DNA of 64,000 nt from Bacillota bacterium (GTDB lineage Bacteria; Bacillota; Clostridia; Acetivibrionales; DTU013): the NCBI GenBank assembly GCA_023411715.1, contig JAEYOM010000123.1, positions 34,193-98,192 on the forward strand. Reading direction: 5' to 3'. The notes beneath the pieces are model-generated. The model saw only the letters and a program-made list of their open reading frames with translations. It ran no database searches and was not told where the DNA came from. Positions 1 through 7,731 of this stretch are shown here, piece after piece. Both the position numbers and the translations under genes were made by a program. Within the stretch, counting starts at the first letter, position 1. Each line of letters starts with the position of its first letter.

Positions 1-1983
1 GCAGGAGGTATCGAATATCAGCACCTTGTTTATGCTGCTGTAGGCGACAAGTTCCGTATCCGCCGGAAGATAACGCATGTCGACCAGAGGTGAAAGGTTG
101 GAATATGCATTTGCGAGCTTTTTCCTGTTTGTTTTTGTTGCATAGCTTCCCAGCTCGATTTTGGCGAACTTACCGCTTTCGAATGAAAATAACAGCCAGC
201 CGGTATAATTATCTGTCGCGGCCATATAAATTATTCTCTCGCCGTTTTCGAGCTGCAGCAGGTTTGTAAGATATTCTCCGAGCGCGCTTGCCTTGCAGTC
301 CGGGATATCATACATCCTTAACTTGTAGACCGTCTGGCGGTCCGAGAACAGAAGCAGTTCCGCCTTGTTGTGCGTCTCTATTTCCTGTACTATCCTGTCA
401 TCATCCTTGAGCTTGTGCTCAGGGTTCGCGCGCAGTGAGACGAGGGCGATCTTCTTGAGATAGTTCTGCTCTGTAAGGAACAGCTTCAGGTTATAATCGT
501 CGATAAGATGTTCTTCCGTAATTTCCTCGACATGTGTTTCCGGTATGATCTCCGTCTTCCTCGGCTGGCCGTACTTCTTTGATACCTCGCCGAGCTGCCT
601 GGCGATGAGCTTCCTTATTTTCCTTTCATCGCCGAGCAGTTCCTTCAGGTCGGCTATTTCCTTCTGCAGCGTATCGACTTCCCCGACCTTGTCCAGAATG
701 TACTCGCGGTTGAGGTTGCGCAGCTTGATCTCTGCAATGAATTCCGCCTGCAGCTGGTCGATCCCGAAACCGTCCATCAGGTTAGGCACTACCTGGGCGT
801 CGTGCTCGGTGTTCCGTATGATCGCAATAGCTTTATCGATATCGAGCAGTATCTTTCGAAGGCCAAGCAATAGATGGAGCTTATCCTCCTTCTTTCCGAT
901 ATCGAACGCGGTCTGCCTTTTGATACAATTGACCCTGAATATAAGCCATTCGCGCAGGATTTCCCGGATGCCCATGACCCTGGGGCTTCCATTTATCAGT
1001 ATATTGAAATTACAGTTGAACGTATCCTGCAGCGCAGTCAGTTTAAACAGCTTGTTCATGATCTCGTCGGGATCCACGTTCTTACGTATGTCAAGCGTGA
1101 TCTTCAATCCATCGATGTCGGTCTCGTCGCGAACATCCGTTATGTCCCTGAGCCTGCCATTCTTCACAAGCTCTATGACTGAGTCGATTATTGCCTCGGA
1201 AGCAGTCGTATAGGGTATCTCATATATCTCTATGCAGCTGTTCTGCTTGTCATATTTGTATTTTGCCCTGACCTTGAAGCCGCCTCTTCCTGTTTCATAA
1301 ATGCCCCTTAATTCGCTTTCATTTAAGATCAGGCAGCCGCCGGTAGAAAAATCGGGCGCCTTTATGTACTGCATAAGGTCGGCATTCTCATCGCCTATAT
1401 AAGCTATGGCTGCATCGCAGACTTCCTTAAGGTTGAAGCTGCAAACATTTGAGGCCATGCCTACCGCAATACCCTGGTTCGCATTGACCAGAACACTTGG
1501 GAAAGTGGCGGGAAACAGTGTAGGTTCCTTCATCGTTCCATCGTAATTGTCGACAAAGTCCACTGTGTTTTTATCAAGATCGCGGAACAGCTCTTCGCAT
1601 ATCTTTTCAAGCTTTACCTCGGTATACCTGGAGGCTGCGTACTGCATGTCCCTCGAATACTGTCTGCCGAAGTTACCCTTGGAGTCTATCATTGGGTGAA
1701 GCAGCGCGCCGTTTCCCCTCGTCAGTCTGACCAATGTCTCATAGATGGCCTGATCGCCATGCGGATTCAGCTTCATTGTCTGTCCGACCACGTTGGCCGA
1801 CTTCGTCTTAGGTCCGGTCAGCAGCCCCATTTTGTACATGGTATAAAGCAGCTTCCTGTGGGACGGCTTGAAACCGTCTATCTCCGGGATGGCCCGTGAA
1901 ACGATGACGCTCATCGCATAAGGCATGAAATTTTGTTCAATCGTATCGGGTATTTTTTGCAATACCATATTTTTATCCGACAT
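1..1983 (-). CDS. parC: Type IIA topoisomerase A subunit (ParC/GyrA-like), 3' end outside the window
   Basis: The minus-strand frame is open from an ATG at 1983 to the window edge, 661 codons, with no stop. A GGAAAGGTG ribosome site precedes the ATG. The translation begins MSDKNMVLQKIPDTIEQNF and carries the family catalytic tyrosine in AASRYTE (Tyr120), which forms the covalent link to cut DNA. Coiled-coil and tower regions follow, and then the start of the C-terminal beta-pinwheel domain. It lies downstream of the B-subunit gene on the same strand, so the two probably form the ATP-dependent A2B2 enzyme that decatenates or relaxes DNA. Clostridia often carry such a pair besides gyrAB. I call it ParC-like, but a GyrA paralogue cannot be excluded without the C-terminal GyrA box, which lies outside the window. 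Confidence 0.9.
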   Translation of the reverse strand, partial: MSDKNMVLQKIPDTIEQNFMPYAMSVIVSRAIPEIDGFKPSHRKLLYTMYKMGLLTGPKTKSANVVGQTMKLNPHGDQAIYETLVRLTRGNGALLHPMIDSKGNFGRQYSRDMQYAASRYTEVKLEKICEELFRDLDKNTVDFVDNYDGTMKEPTLFPATFPSVLVNANQGIAVGMASNVCSFNLKEVCDAAIAYIGDENADLMQYIKAPDFSTGGCLILNESELRGIYETGRGGFKVRAKYKYDKQNSCIEIYEIPYTTASEAIIDSVIELVKNGRLRDITDVRDETDIDGLKITLDIRKNVDPDEIMNKLFKLTALQDTFNCNFNILINGSPRVMGIREILREWLIFRVNCIKRQTAFDIGKKEDKLHLLLGLRKILLDIDKAIAIIRNTEHDAQVVPNLMDGFGIDQLQAEFIAEIKLRNLNREYILDKVGEVDTLQKEIADLKELLGDERKIRKLIARQLGEVSKKYGQPRKTEIIPETHVEEITEEHLIDDYNLKLFLTEQNYLKKIALVSLRANPEHKLKDDDRIVQEIETHNKAELLLFSDRQTVYKLRMYDIPDCKASALGEYLTNLLQLENGERIIYMAATDNYTGWLLFSFESGKFAKIELGSYATKTNRKKLANAYSNLSPLVDMRYLPADTELVAYSSINKVLIFDTSC

Positions 1984-2111
1984 ATCTGCACCTTTCCATC
2001 ATATGTATCTTGCCGTATTGAAGGCGTCAGATGCGAGGAGTTCAAGGAAAGCAAGCAGCGAGCACCGCAGTTTAATATTATAAATGAGGAGCGCAACGGC
2101 ACAGCTTGACT

Positions 2112-2173
2112 ATATATTTCGTCTTCGACGAAATGTTACATTAATGAAACATTTCTGCGAAGCAGAAATATAT
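2112..2173. repeat. Cloverleaf-like palindromic intergenic repeat
   Basis: An outer stem ATATATTTC (2112-2120) / GAAATATAT (2165-2173) encloses three arms: GTC-TTC-GAC (2121-2129), a 26-base near-palindrome GAAATGTTACATT/AATGAAACATTTC (2130-2155), and TGC-GAA-GCA (2156-2164). The alternative long hairpins ATTTCGTC-TTC-GACGAAAT and ATTTCTGC-GAA-GCAGAAAT are also perfect. A further short hairpin GACGC-ATAAG-GCGTC follows at about 2181-2195. It sits between the two topoisomerase genes in their shared transcript. It resembles a REP- or MITE-type small repeat, or an RNA-processing structure. Confidence 0.6.
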
Positions 2174-2197
2174 TGAAATCCGACGCATAAGGCGTCT

Positions 2198-4180
2198 TCA
2201 ACTGACGTCTATCATGTCCATATACTTGGTCCCGTTCTCTTCGATAAAACTCTTTCTGCCCTGAAGGTTTTCTCCGAGCAGTAGGTCGAACATCAGCTCT
2301 GTTTTTTGCAAGTCGTCAGGCACGATCTTGATGAGCCTTCTTGTTTCAGGGTTCATAGTCGTCTGCCACATCATTTCGGGTTCGTTTTCGCCCAGACCCT
2401 TTGACCGCTGTATTGCATATTTGACGCCATCCAGTTTCGACAATATCTGGACCTTTTCTTTTTCGGTGTAGGCAAACCAGGTCTTCCCCTTGCTGGTGAT
2501 CTCAAACAGCGGAGATTCCGCTATGAACACCTTTCCTTCGTCTATAAGGGTCGGGACCAGGCGGTACAGCATCGCAAGGATCAGCGTCCGTATCTGGAAG
2601 CCATCCACGTCGGCGTCAGTACATATTATTATCTTGTGCCACCTGAGGTTGTCCAATTCAAAGGTATTCAGGTCCTTGTTGTGGCGTGACTTGATTTCTA
2701 CGCCGCAACCCAGAACCTTCAACAGGTCTACTATTATCTCGCTCTTGAATATACTGTCGTATCCCGCCTTCAGACAGTTCAGTATCTTTCCCCTTACAGG
2801 CATGATAGCCTGGAATTCCGCATCCCTTCCCATTTTACAGGAACCCAGGGCGGAATCGCCTTCCACTATATAAAGCTCTCGCCTGTTTGTATCCTTTGTC
2901 CTGCAGTCGACGAACTTTTTGACGCGGTTTGACATGTCGATCGTACCGCCAAGCTTCTTCTTTATGTTGATGCGCGTCTTCTCCGCCGTTTCGCGGCTGC
3001 GCTTGTTTACCAGTATCTGGTCCACGATACGGTCGCTTTCGATTTTATTCTCTATGAGATATATCTCAAGCTGCTGGCGGATGAAATCAGTCATCGCCTC
3101 CTGGATGAATTTGTTCGTTATGGACTTCTTAGTCTGGTTTTCATAACTCGTGACCGTTGAAAATGAGTTTGTCACCAGGATAAGGCTGTCCTGTACATCG
3201 TTGAAGGTTATCTTTGCTTCATCCTTGTTGTATTTGCCCTTGTTCCTGATAAACTTGTCCAGCTCATTGACGAATGCCGCTCTGACTGCGCGGTCAGGCG
3301 AGCCGCCGTGTTCGAGGAAGCTGGAATTGTGATAGTACTCGAGTAGGTTCACCTCATTGTTGAAGCAGAATGCAACCTGCATCTTGACCTTGTATTCGGG
3401 CTTATCCTCGCGGTCCCTGCCCTTTGCAGAGGATTCATAGAATTGTATGCCTGTAAAGCTCTTGTCCCCGCCTATTTCGGAGATATAATCGATTATCCCG
3501 TGTTCATAGCAGAACTCCTGGACGCTGCCGGAAGCTTCGTCGGTAAGTATGAATTTCAGGCCCGCGTTGACGACAGCCTGCTTCTTAAGCGTTGTTACGT
3601 AATACTCAAGTGGTATGTCGGTATCGGTAAATACTTCAAGATCGGGTTTCCAATGCTGTATCGAACCCGTGCTTTCGTACTTGCACTTTTCCCTGATCAG
3701 GCCGCCTGCGTTCTCCCCCTTTTCAAAGCGAAGATCGTAGCGGAAGCCGTCCCTGAAAACGGTGACATCCATAAATTCGGAGCTGTACTGCGTAGCGCAG
3801 CTGCCGAGGCCATTCAGCCCAAGGCTGAATTCATAATTTTCCCCGGAATTCGTTTTATATTTGCCCCCTGCATAAAGTTCGCAAAAGACGAGCTCCCAGT
3901 TGTACCTGTCTTCCTTCTGGTTGAAGTCGACCGGTATACCCCTGCCGTAGTCCCTGACAGTGATCGAACGGTCGGAATGGCGGGTGACTTCTATTCTGTC
4001 GCCGTAGCCTTCCCTTGCCTCGTCTATGGAATTGGAAAGTATTTCGAAAAAGGAATGCTCACAGCCTTCTATGCCGTCCGAGCCAAATATGACGCCGGGC
4101 CTCAAGCGGACCCTGTCGGCCCCCTTCAGTGAAGAAATGCTTTCATTGCCGTATTCCTCAGATTTTTTTCCCTTTGTCAT
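2198..4180 (-). CDS. parE: Type IIA topoisomerase B subunit (ParE/GyrB-like)
   Basis: This 660-residue protein has the GHKL ATPase motifs NSIDEA (residues 50-55, Mg-binding Asn and catalytic Glu region), DYGRGIP (77-83) and LGLNGLGSC (lid). The TOPRIM signature follows in YIVEGDSALGSC and DADVDG, which coordinate Mg at the cleavage site. The C-terminal RSKGLGENEPEMMW segment is typical of GyrB/ParE. The length suits a ParE/GyrB without the proteobacterial insertion. The ATG at 4180 has CCGGAGGATGG about 10 bases upstream. It is followed after 214 bases by the A-subunit gene, and the pair is probably co-transcribed. The subunit binds and hydrolyses ATP to drive strand passage. ParE versus a GyrB paralogue is not settled by sequence alone. 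Confidence 0.92.
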   Translation of the reverse strand: MTKGKKSEEYGNESISSLKGADRVRLRPGVIFGSDGIEGCEHSFFEILSNSIDEAREGYGDRIEVTRHSDRSITVRDYGRGIPVDFNQKEDRYNWELVFCELYAGGKYKTNSGENYEFSLGLNGLGSCATQYSSEFMDVTVFRDGFRYDLRFEKGENAGGLIREKCKYESTGSIQHWKPDLEVFTDTDIPLEYYVTTLKKQAVVNAGLKFILTDEASGSVQEFCYEHGIIDYISEIGGDKSFTGIQFYESSAKGRDREDKPEYKVKMQVAFCFNNEVNLLEYYHNSSFLEHGGSPDRAVRAAFVNELDKFIRNKGKYNKDEAKITFNDVQDSLILVTNSFSTVTSYENQTKKSITNKFIQEAMTDFIRQQLEIYLIENKIESDRIVDQILVNKRSRETAEKTRINIKKKLGGTIDMSNRVKKFVDCRTKDTNRRELYIVEGDSALGSCKMGRDAEFQAIMPVRGKILNCLKAGYDSIFKSEIIVDLLKVLGCGVEIKSRHNKDLNTFELDNLRWHKIIICTDADVDGFQIRTLILAMLYRLVPTLIDEGKVFIAESPLFEITSKGKTWFAYTEKEKVQILSKLDGVKYAIQRSKGLGENEPEMMWQTTMNPETRRLIKIVPDDLQKTELMFDLLLGENLQGRKSFIEENGTKYMDMIDVS

Positions 4181-4216
4181 TCGTATCCATCCTCCGGAAA
4201 ATTTCTATCTGTAATT

Positions 4217-4245
4217 ATTATTTATGAAAGAATTTTCAAAGTCAA
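4217..4245 (-). promoter_or_regulatory. Probable sigma-A promoter of the topoisomerase pair
   Basis: Read on the minus strand there is TTGACT (4245-4240), a 17-base spacer, and AATAAT (4222-4217). It lies about 37 bases ahead of the parE start codon. Confidence 0.5.
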
Positions 4246-4345
4246 GTAGGTAAAGCAGCGGAAATGAACTAATTTACAGGTGTGATTTATATTGCCAGCA
4301 TGAATGGATTAGTTTTTTCAAAAGATAATCAGCGAGGTGATAATA

Positions 4346-4960
4346 ATGAAAAAAATGAAAATAAGAGCAATTTTGATCCTGATATTCGTACTGCTTTTTG
4401 CAACGACAGCATTGGCGCAATCTACTTATACCGTTAAATCAGGCGACACCATGTGGAAGATAGCAAGCAGGTATCAGGTCGGGATAAGCGAGATCATTTC
4501 CGCAAACCCGCAGATCAAGAACCCTGCTCTGATCTACCCCGGCCAGAAAATAACGATACCGACGGTAACTACCACCGCCCAGGAAAACGAAGTGATACGG
4601 CTGGTCAACGTGGAAAGGGCAAGGGCCGGGCTGCAAACGCTTTCGTCCAATTGGCAGCTTTGCAGAGTCGCACGCTATAAATCCGCCGATATGGCTAACA
4701 GGGGCTACTTCAGCCATACCTCGCCGACATATGGCACGCCGTTCCAGATGATGGAAAACTTCGGTCTGCGATTTACGGCTGCCGGTGAAAACATAGCTTA
4801 TGGCCAGAGTACTCCGGCTCAGGTCATGAGAGACTGGATGAATTCCCCCGGTCACAGGAACAATATACTGAGCGGCTCGTTTTCACAGATAGGTGTCGGA
4901 CTCGCAAAGAGCAGCTCCGGCGTGTACTATTGGACACAGCAGTTCATACGTCCGATGTAA
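4346..4960 (+). CDS. Secreted LysM plus CAP/SCP-domain protein (YkwD/SafA-like)
   Basis: The ATG at 4346 follows GAGGTGA at normal distance; an in-frame GTG at 4337 overlaps that ribosome site and is less likely. Residues 1-25 form a signal peptide (MKKMKIRAILILIFVLLF) ending near ATTALAQ. One LysM domain follows (YTVKSGDTMWKIASRYQVG to PGQKITIP, about 30-75) and then a CAP domain starting ENEVIRLVNVERARAGL, with the hallmark FSHTSPTYG, GENIAYGQ and SPGHRNNIL blocks. LysM binds peptidoglycan or spore cortex. Bacterial CAP proteins are secreted and mostly of unknown biochemical role, and several are spore-coat or germination associated. The gene stands alone between divergent parE and a strong hairpin. 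Its function is inferred only from domains. Confidence 0.9.
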   Translation: MKKMKIRAILILIFVLLFATTALAQSTYTVKSGDTMWKIASRYQVGISEIISANPQIKNPALIYPGQKITIPTVTTTAQENEVIRLVNVERARAGLQTLSSNWQLCRVARYKSADMANRGYFSHTSPTYGTPFQMMENFGLRFTAAGENIAYGQSTPAQVMRDWMNSPGHRNNILSGSFSQIGVGLAKSSSGVYYWTQQFIRPM

Positions 4961-5008
4961 GCCTGATCGGCGTACCATAGCCTAAAACAGCCGACAGGTA
5001 ATTAAACA

Positions 5009-5059
5009 GGGGACAGAGCTTAGTCCGGTCAATTAATCTGACTAAGCTCTGTCCCCCTT
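5009..5059. terminator. Strong bidirectional hairpin with REP-like arms
   Basis: GGGGACAGAGCTTAGT (5009-5024) and ACTAAGCTCTGTCCCC (5041-5056) are a perfect 16-bp stem with a 16-base loop, followed by CTTT. It separates the convergent LysM/CAP gene and the exporter genes and probably terminates both. The left arm with its flank (AAACAGGGGACAG) resembles the dispersed 27-bp element at 23056 and 62379. Confidence 0.7.
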
Positions 5060-5080
5060 TCATTTTCTTACTTATATTTC

Positions 5081-5515
5081 CTATGCCTGCTTTGTCTTTT
5101 TCTTTTTTGAAATCCGCCGGAAAAAGGCTGTAACCAACAGTATGCCGAATGCGATCGCGCCGGCCCCGCCGAGCGTATTTACCATCTTGACCGCCGCACT
5201 TGCCATATCGTTCTCAGTAATGGCCTGAATCATTTCATATGCGGTTATCCCCGGCACCAGAGGCAGTATGCCCGGTATCGAAAAGACCGTAGAGGGGGAC
5301 TTCAGGCAGCGCGCCGCAATTTCGCTGTAGAAGCCTACAGCCATAGCCCCGACAAAGGACGAAAATATGGAACTGCCTGAAATGCTGTATAAAAGGAGAT
5401 AAACAAGCCAGCCTGCCGCCCCGGACAGTCCCGCGAAAATCAGTTTCCGTCCTTTTACGTTGAAGGTCAGGCCGGATCCAAGGCTGCCCAGAAATGCCAT
5501 CAAAACAGTATGCAT
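5081..5515 (-). CDS. ThrE-type exporter, small subunit (YjjB / DUF3815 family)
   Basis: The start is taken at the ATG at 5515, which follows AAGGAGGGTGGTGATCGG; the longer open frame to 5599 only extends back into the upstream gene. The 144-residue product has four to five hydrophobic segments and the family motif SIPGILPLVPG. It matches the C-terminal half of threonine/serine exporters, which in many Firmicutes is a separate protein working with the YjjP half. The YjjP-type gene lies 4 bases upstream, so the two are co-translated and should form one membrane transporter. The substrate is not determined: amino acids are characterised for actinobacterial ThrE, and C4 acids have been proposed for the enterobacterial pair. 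Confidence 0.82.
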   Translation of the reverse strand: MHTVLMAFLGSLGSGLTFNVKGRKLIFAGLSGAAGWLVYLLLYSISGSSIFSSFVGAMAVGFYSEIAARCLKSPSTVFSIPGILPLVPGITAYEMIQAITENDMASAAVKMVNTLGGAGAIAFGILLVTAFFRRISKKKKTKQA

Positions 5516-5519
5516 CCGA

Positions 5520-6275
5520 TCACCACCCTCCTTTACCCACAGACAAAGCAATACCGACCCCCACAGCCAGTACGGTAACGAGAAGCAGCGCTTCGCCAAG
5601 CCTGGTAAGGCTGGCTACAAGATCGCCATAAAGGGCATCCTTGATACCGTTGGTTATGGAAACGCCCGGAAGGTATATCATTATCGAACCGATAATTATC
5701 TTGTATATGTTAAGCACCGGGAAAAGCCGGACGGCAGCCAGGCTTATGAAGCCCGCCAGCATTCCAGCGATAAAAAGTTCAAGGAACTGATAAAGATTTT
5801 TTCTCGCCATCATTTCATTTGCCAGATAGGCAACCGCGCCTATCATAGCAGCTGCAGCGCCGTCGAGCCAGGTCCCCTGGAACAGCACCGTGAAAGCAAA
5901 AGCGCTGACCGACGCGGCCACAAGCCTTGCCGGAAATGCATGCTGCCTAACGGTCTCAATATCGTTCAGGCTTCTTAAAACAGATTCATAATCGGGCCGA
6001 CTGGCCTGCAGGCTTCTTGAAAGATTATTCACACTATCTATCCTGCTCAGGTCGACTTTTCTGTCATGTATCCTTTTAAAGGCAGTGTGCATACCGCCCT
6101 CACTGTCCCGGATCGATATAAAGATGCCTGTAGGCAGGACAAAACTCTCGCAATAAGTGTCATAGCTTTTGCATATCCTTACTATGGTTTCCTCTACCCT
6201 GTAGATCTCAGCTCCGCTGGTCAGCATTATTTCGCCGGCTTTCAGCGCAATACTCATAAGCTCGTTGGATTGCAT
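5520..6275 (-). CDS. ThrE-type exporter, large subunit (YjjP / DUF1212 family)
   Basis: This is a 251-residue protein. Its N-terminal cytoplasmic domain (MQSNELMSIALKAGEIMLTS, then GAEIYRVEETIVRIC and LPTGIFISI) is characteristic of YjjP/ThrE, and about five transmembrane helices follow from residue 120 on. The motif YLPGVSITNGIKDALYGD matches the family. It is the first gene of a two-gene operon with the YjjB-like partner. The ribosome site is weak (GGGGAAATCGG). The two together equal one ThrE in length, consistent with a split exporter. Confidence 0.85.
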   Translation of the reverse strand: MQSNELMSIALKAGEIMLTSGAEIYRVEETIVRICKSYDTYCESFVLPTGIFISIRDSEGGMHTAFKRIHDRKVDLSRIDSVNNLSRSLQASRPDYESVLRSLNDIETVRQHAFPARLVAASVSAFAFTVLFQGTWLDGAAAAMIGAVAYLANEMMARKNLYQFLELFIAGMLAGFISLAAVRLFPVLNIYKIIIGSIMIYLPGVSITNGIKDALYGDLVASLTRLGEALLLVTVLAVGVGIALSVGKGGW

Positions 6276-6500
6276 CCGATTTCCCCGTCATGTTTTTCTC
6301 TTAGTATTGTATTCCCAGCAATATTATATCATGTCTGAGCAGCTTTGACGCCTCCATTATACCTGATCGGCGTTCATATATTTTTGCCAATTATTATAGA
6401 CATAAATCAGTATCATAAGTTCCGTTTTCATTATCATATCTTATTAATAAAAATTATGGTATATTAAGTTTGTCCAGGAGTATAAAACCAGAGGTGAAGT

Positions 6501-7550
6501 ATGTTTAACAGTGAGTTCATTGTCAGCCTTAAGAAATTCGGTATTTTCTTCGTGATCTATACGGCTTTGTTTGCGCTGCTGTACTTCACCAGTACCTATA
6601 CCTTCCCCTTTCTAGTAGCATTCGCAATCGCATTCCTGATACAGCCGGTAGCCAAGTTCTTCCGTACCAGGCTGAAATTCAGGAGGAACACTCCCGCTCT
6701 GCTTGCATCCTTCATCGTATATCTTCTTATATTTTTGATCCTTGGGCTCCTCTTTTACTCGATCGTATCCGAAGCGATGATGCTGCTTCGCAATCTGAAA
6801 ACTGCAAATCTCGAAAGTATAATAAACCCTATTAACAGTATAATCGGTGAAATAAGCGCATATTTTCAAAACATAGATCCGACTTTTATAGAGAAAAACA
6901 GCAGCCAGCTTACCAACATCCTAAAAAGCGGGCTTAATATCGCAGGCAGTACCCTTAGCGCTTTCCTGTCGATCGCGCTCTCCATCCCCTTGTGGATCAC
7001 GATAATCTTTGTCGTCATACTATCAACCTATTTCTTTACCCGAGATATGTCCAGCATTAAAGCCCGCTTCATATCTGCCTTTTCGGAAAGCGGGAAGGAA
7101 AAAGTCACCAAGCTTTGGAGCCAGGGGATCGGGATGCTGTCGAAATATGTGAAAGCTTATTTCCTGATTTATTCCCTGACCTTTGTCCAGACTCTGATCG
7201 GTTTTTCGATACTGGGCGTCAGGTATGCGGTCATGCTCAGCATAATCTGCGCGGTCGCCGACATTCTGCCTGTACTGGGCATAGGTCTTATATACCTTCC
7301 GCTTGCCATCATATACCTGCTCACGGGCAACTACTTTACAGGCATCGGTATTCTTCTGCTCTTCCTGCTTATCAGTGTCGTAAGGCAAATAGTCGAACCC
7401 AAAATAGTTTCGACTTCTCTCGGCATCCACCCTATCGCCACACTTGTGGCCATATTTATAGGATTAAAGGCCGCAGGCCTGATCGGTATGGTATATCTTA
7501 CATTCCTGATGGTACTTTACAGGGTCATGAAAAATACAAAAATACTCTGA
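6501..7550 (+). CDS. ytvI: AI-2E-family permease, probably sporulation protein YtvI
   Basis: The 349-residue protein has seven to eight transmembrane helices in the AI-2E/PerM arrangement: two N-terminal helices, a soluble amphipathic region (about 90-150), and a C-terminal block with ADILPVLGIGLIYLP and EPKIVSTSLGIHPI. This DLLPVLG-like and P-I-V-S-x-x-L-G-hP combination is what I associate with YtvI, expressed in the mother cell during sporulation in Bacillus. The ATG follows AGAGGTGA. The gene is monocistronic and has no neighbour that narrows its role. A general AI-2E permease is the alternative. Confidence 0.75.
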   Translation: MFNSEFIVSLKKFGIFFVIYTALFALLYFTSTYTFPFLVAFAIAFLIQPVAKFFRTRLKFRRNTPALLASFIVYLLIFLILGLLFYSIVSEAMMLLRNLKTANLESIINPINSIIGEISAYFQNIDPTFIEKNSSQLTNILKSGLNIAGSTLSAFLSIALSIPLWITIIFVVILSTYFFTRDMSSIKARFISAFSESGKEKVTKLWSQGIGMLSKYVKAYFLIYSLTFVQTLIGFSILGVRYAVMLSIICAVADILPVLGIGLIYLPLAIIYLLTGNYFTGIGILLLFLLISVVRQIVEPKIVSTSLGIHPIATLVAIFIGLKAAGLIGMVYLTFLMVLYRVMKNTKIL

Positions 7551-7731
7551 GTCATGCCGGCATTTCAATATGGGAGATGCTCTGATAAGCGATTGTTTCA
7601 AATCAACAGAACGGGGAAAACAATATATCGGCAGCGGCACCAGCGCTCAAGACCCCTGCCTAAATATTGCCTGGAATTGATGGGCAAGCTATAGACTGCG
7701 ATTCACATTATATAAAACGGGGTGATATTTT

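Noticed and set aside
3443..4132. 229-codon plus-strand ORF opposite the topoisomerase B gene
   Set aside because: It lies wholly antisense to a clear ParE/GyrB frame, has no ribosome site and its translation matches no family I know.
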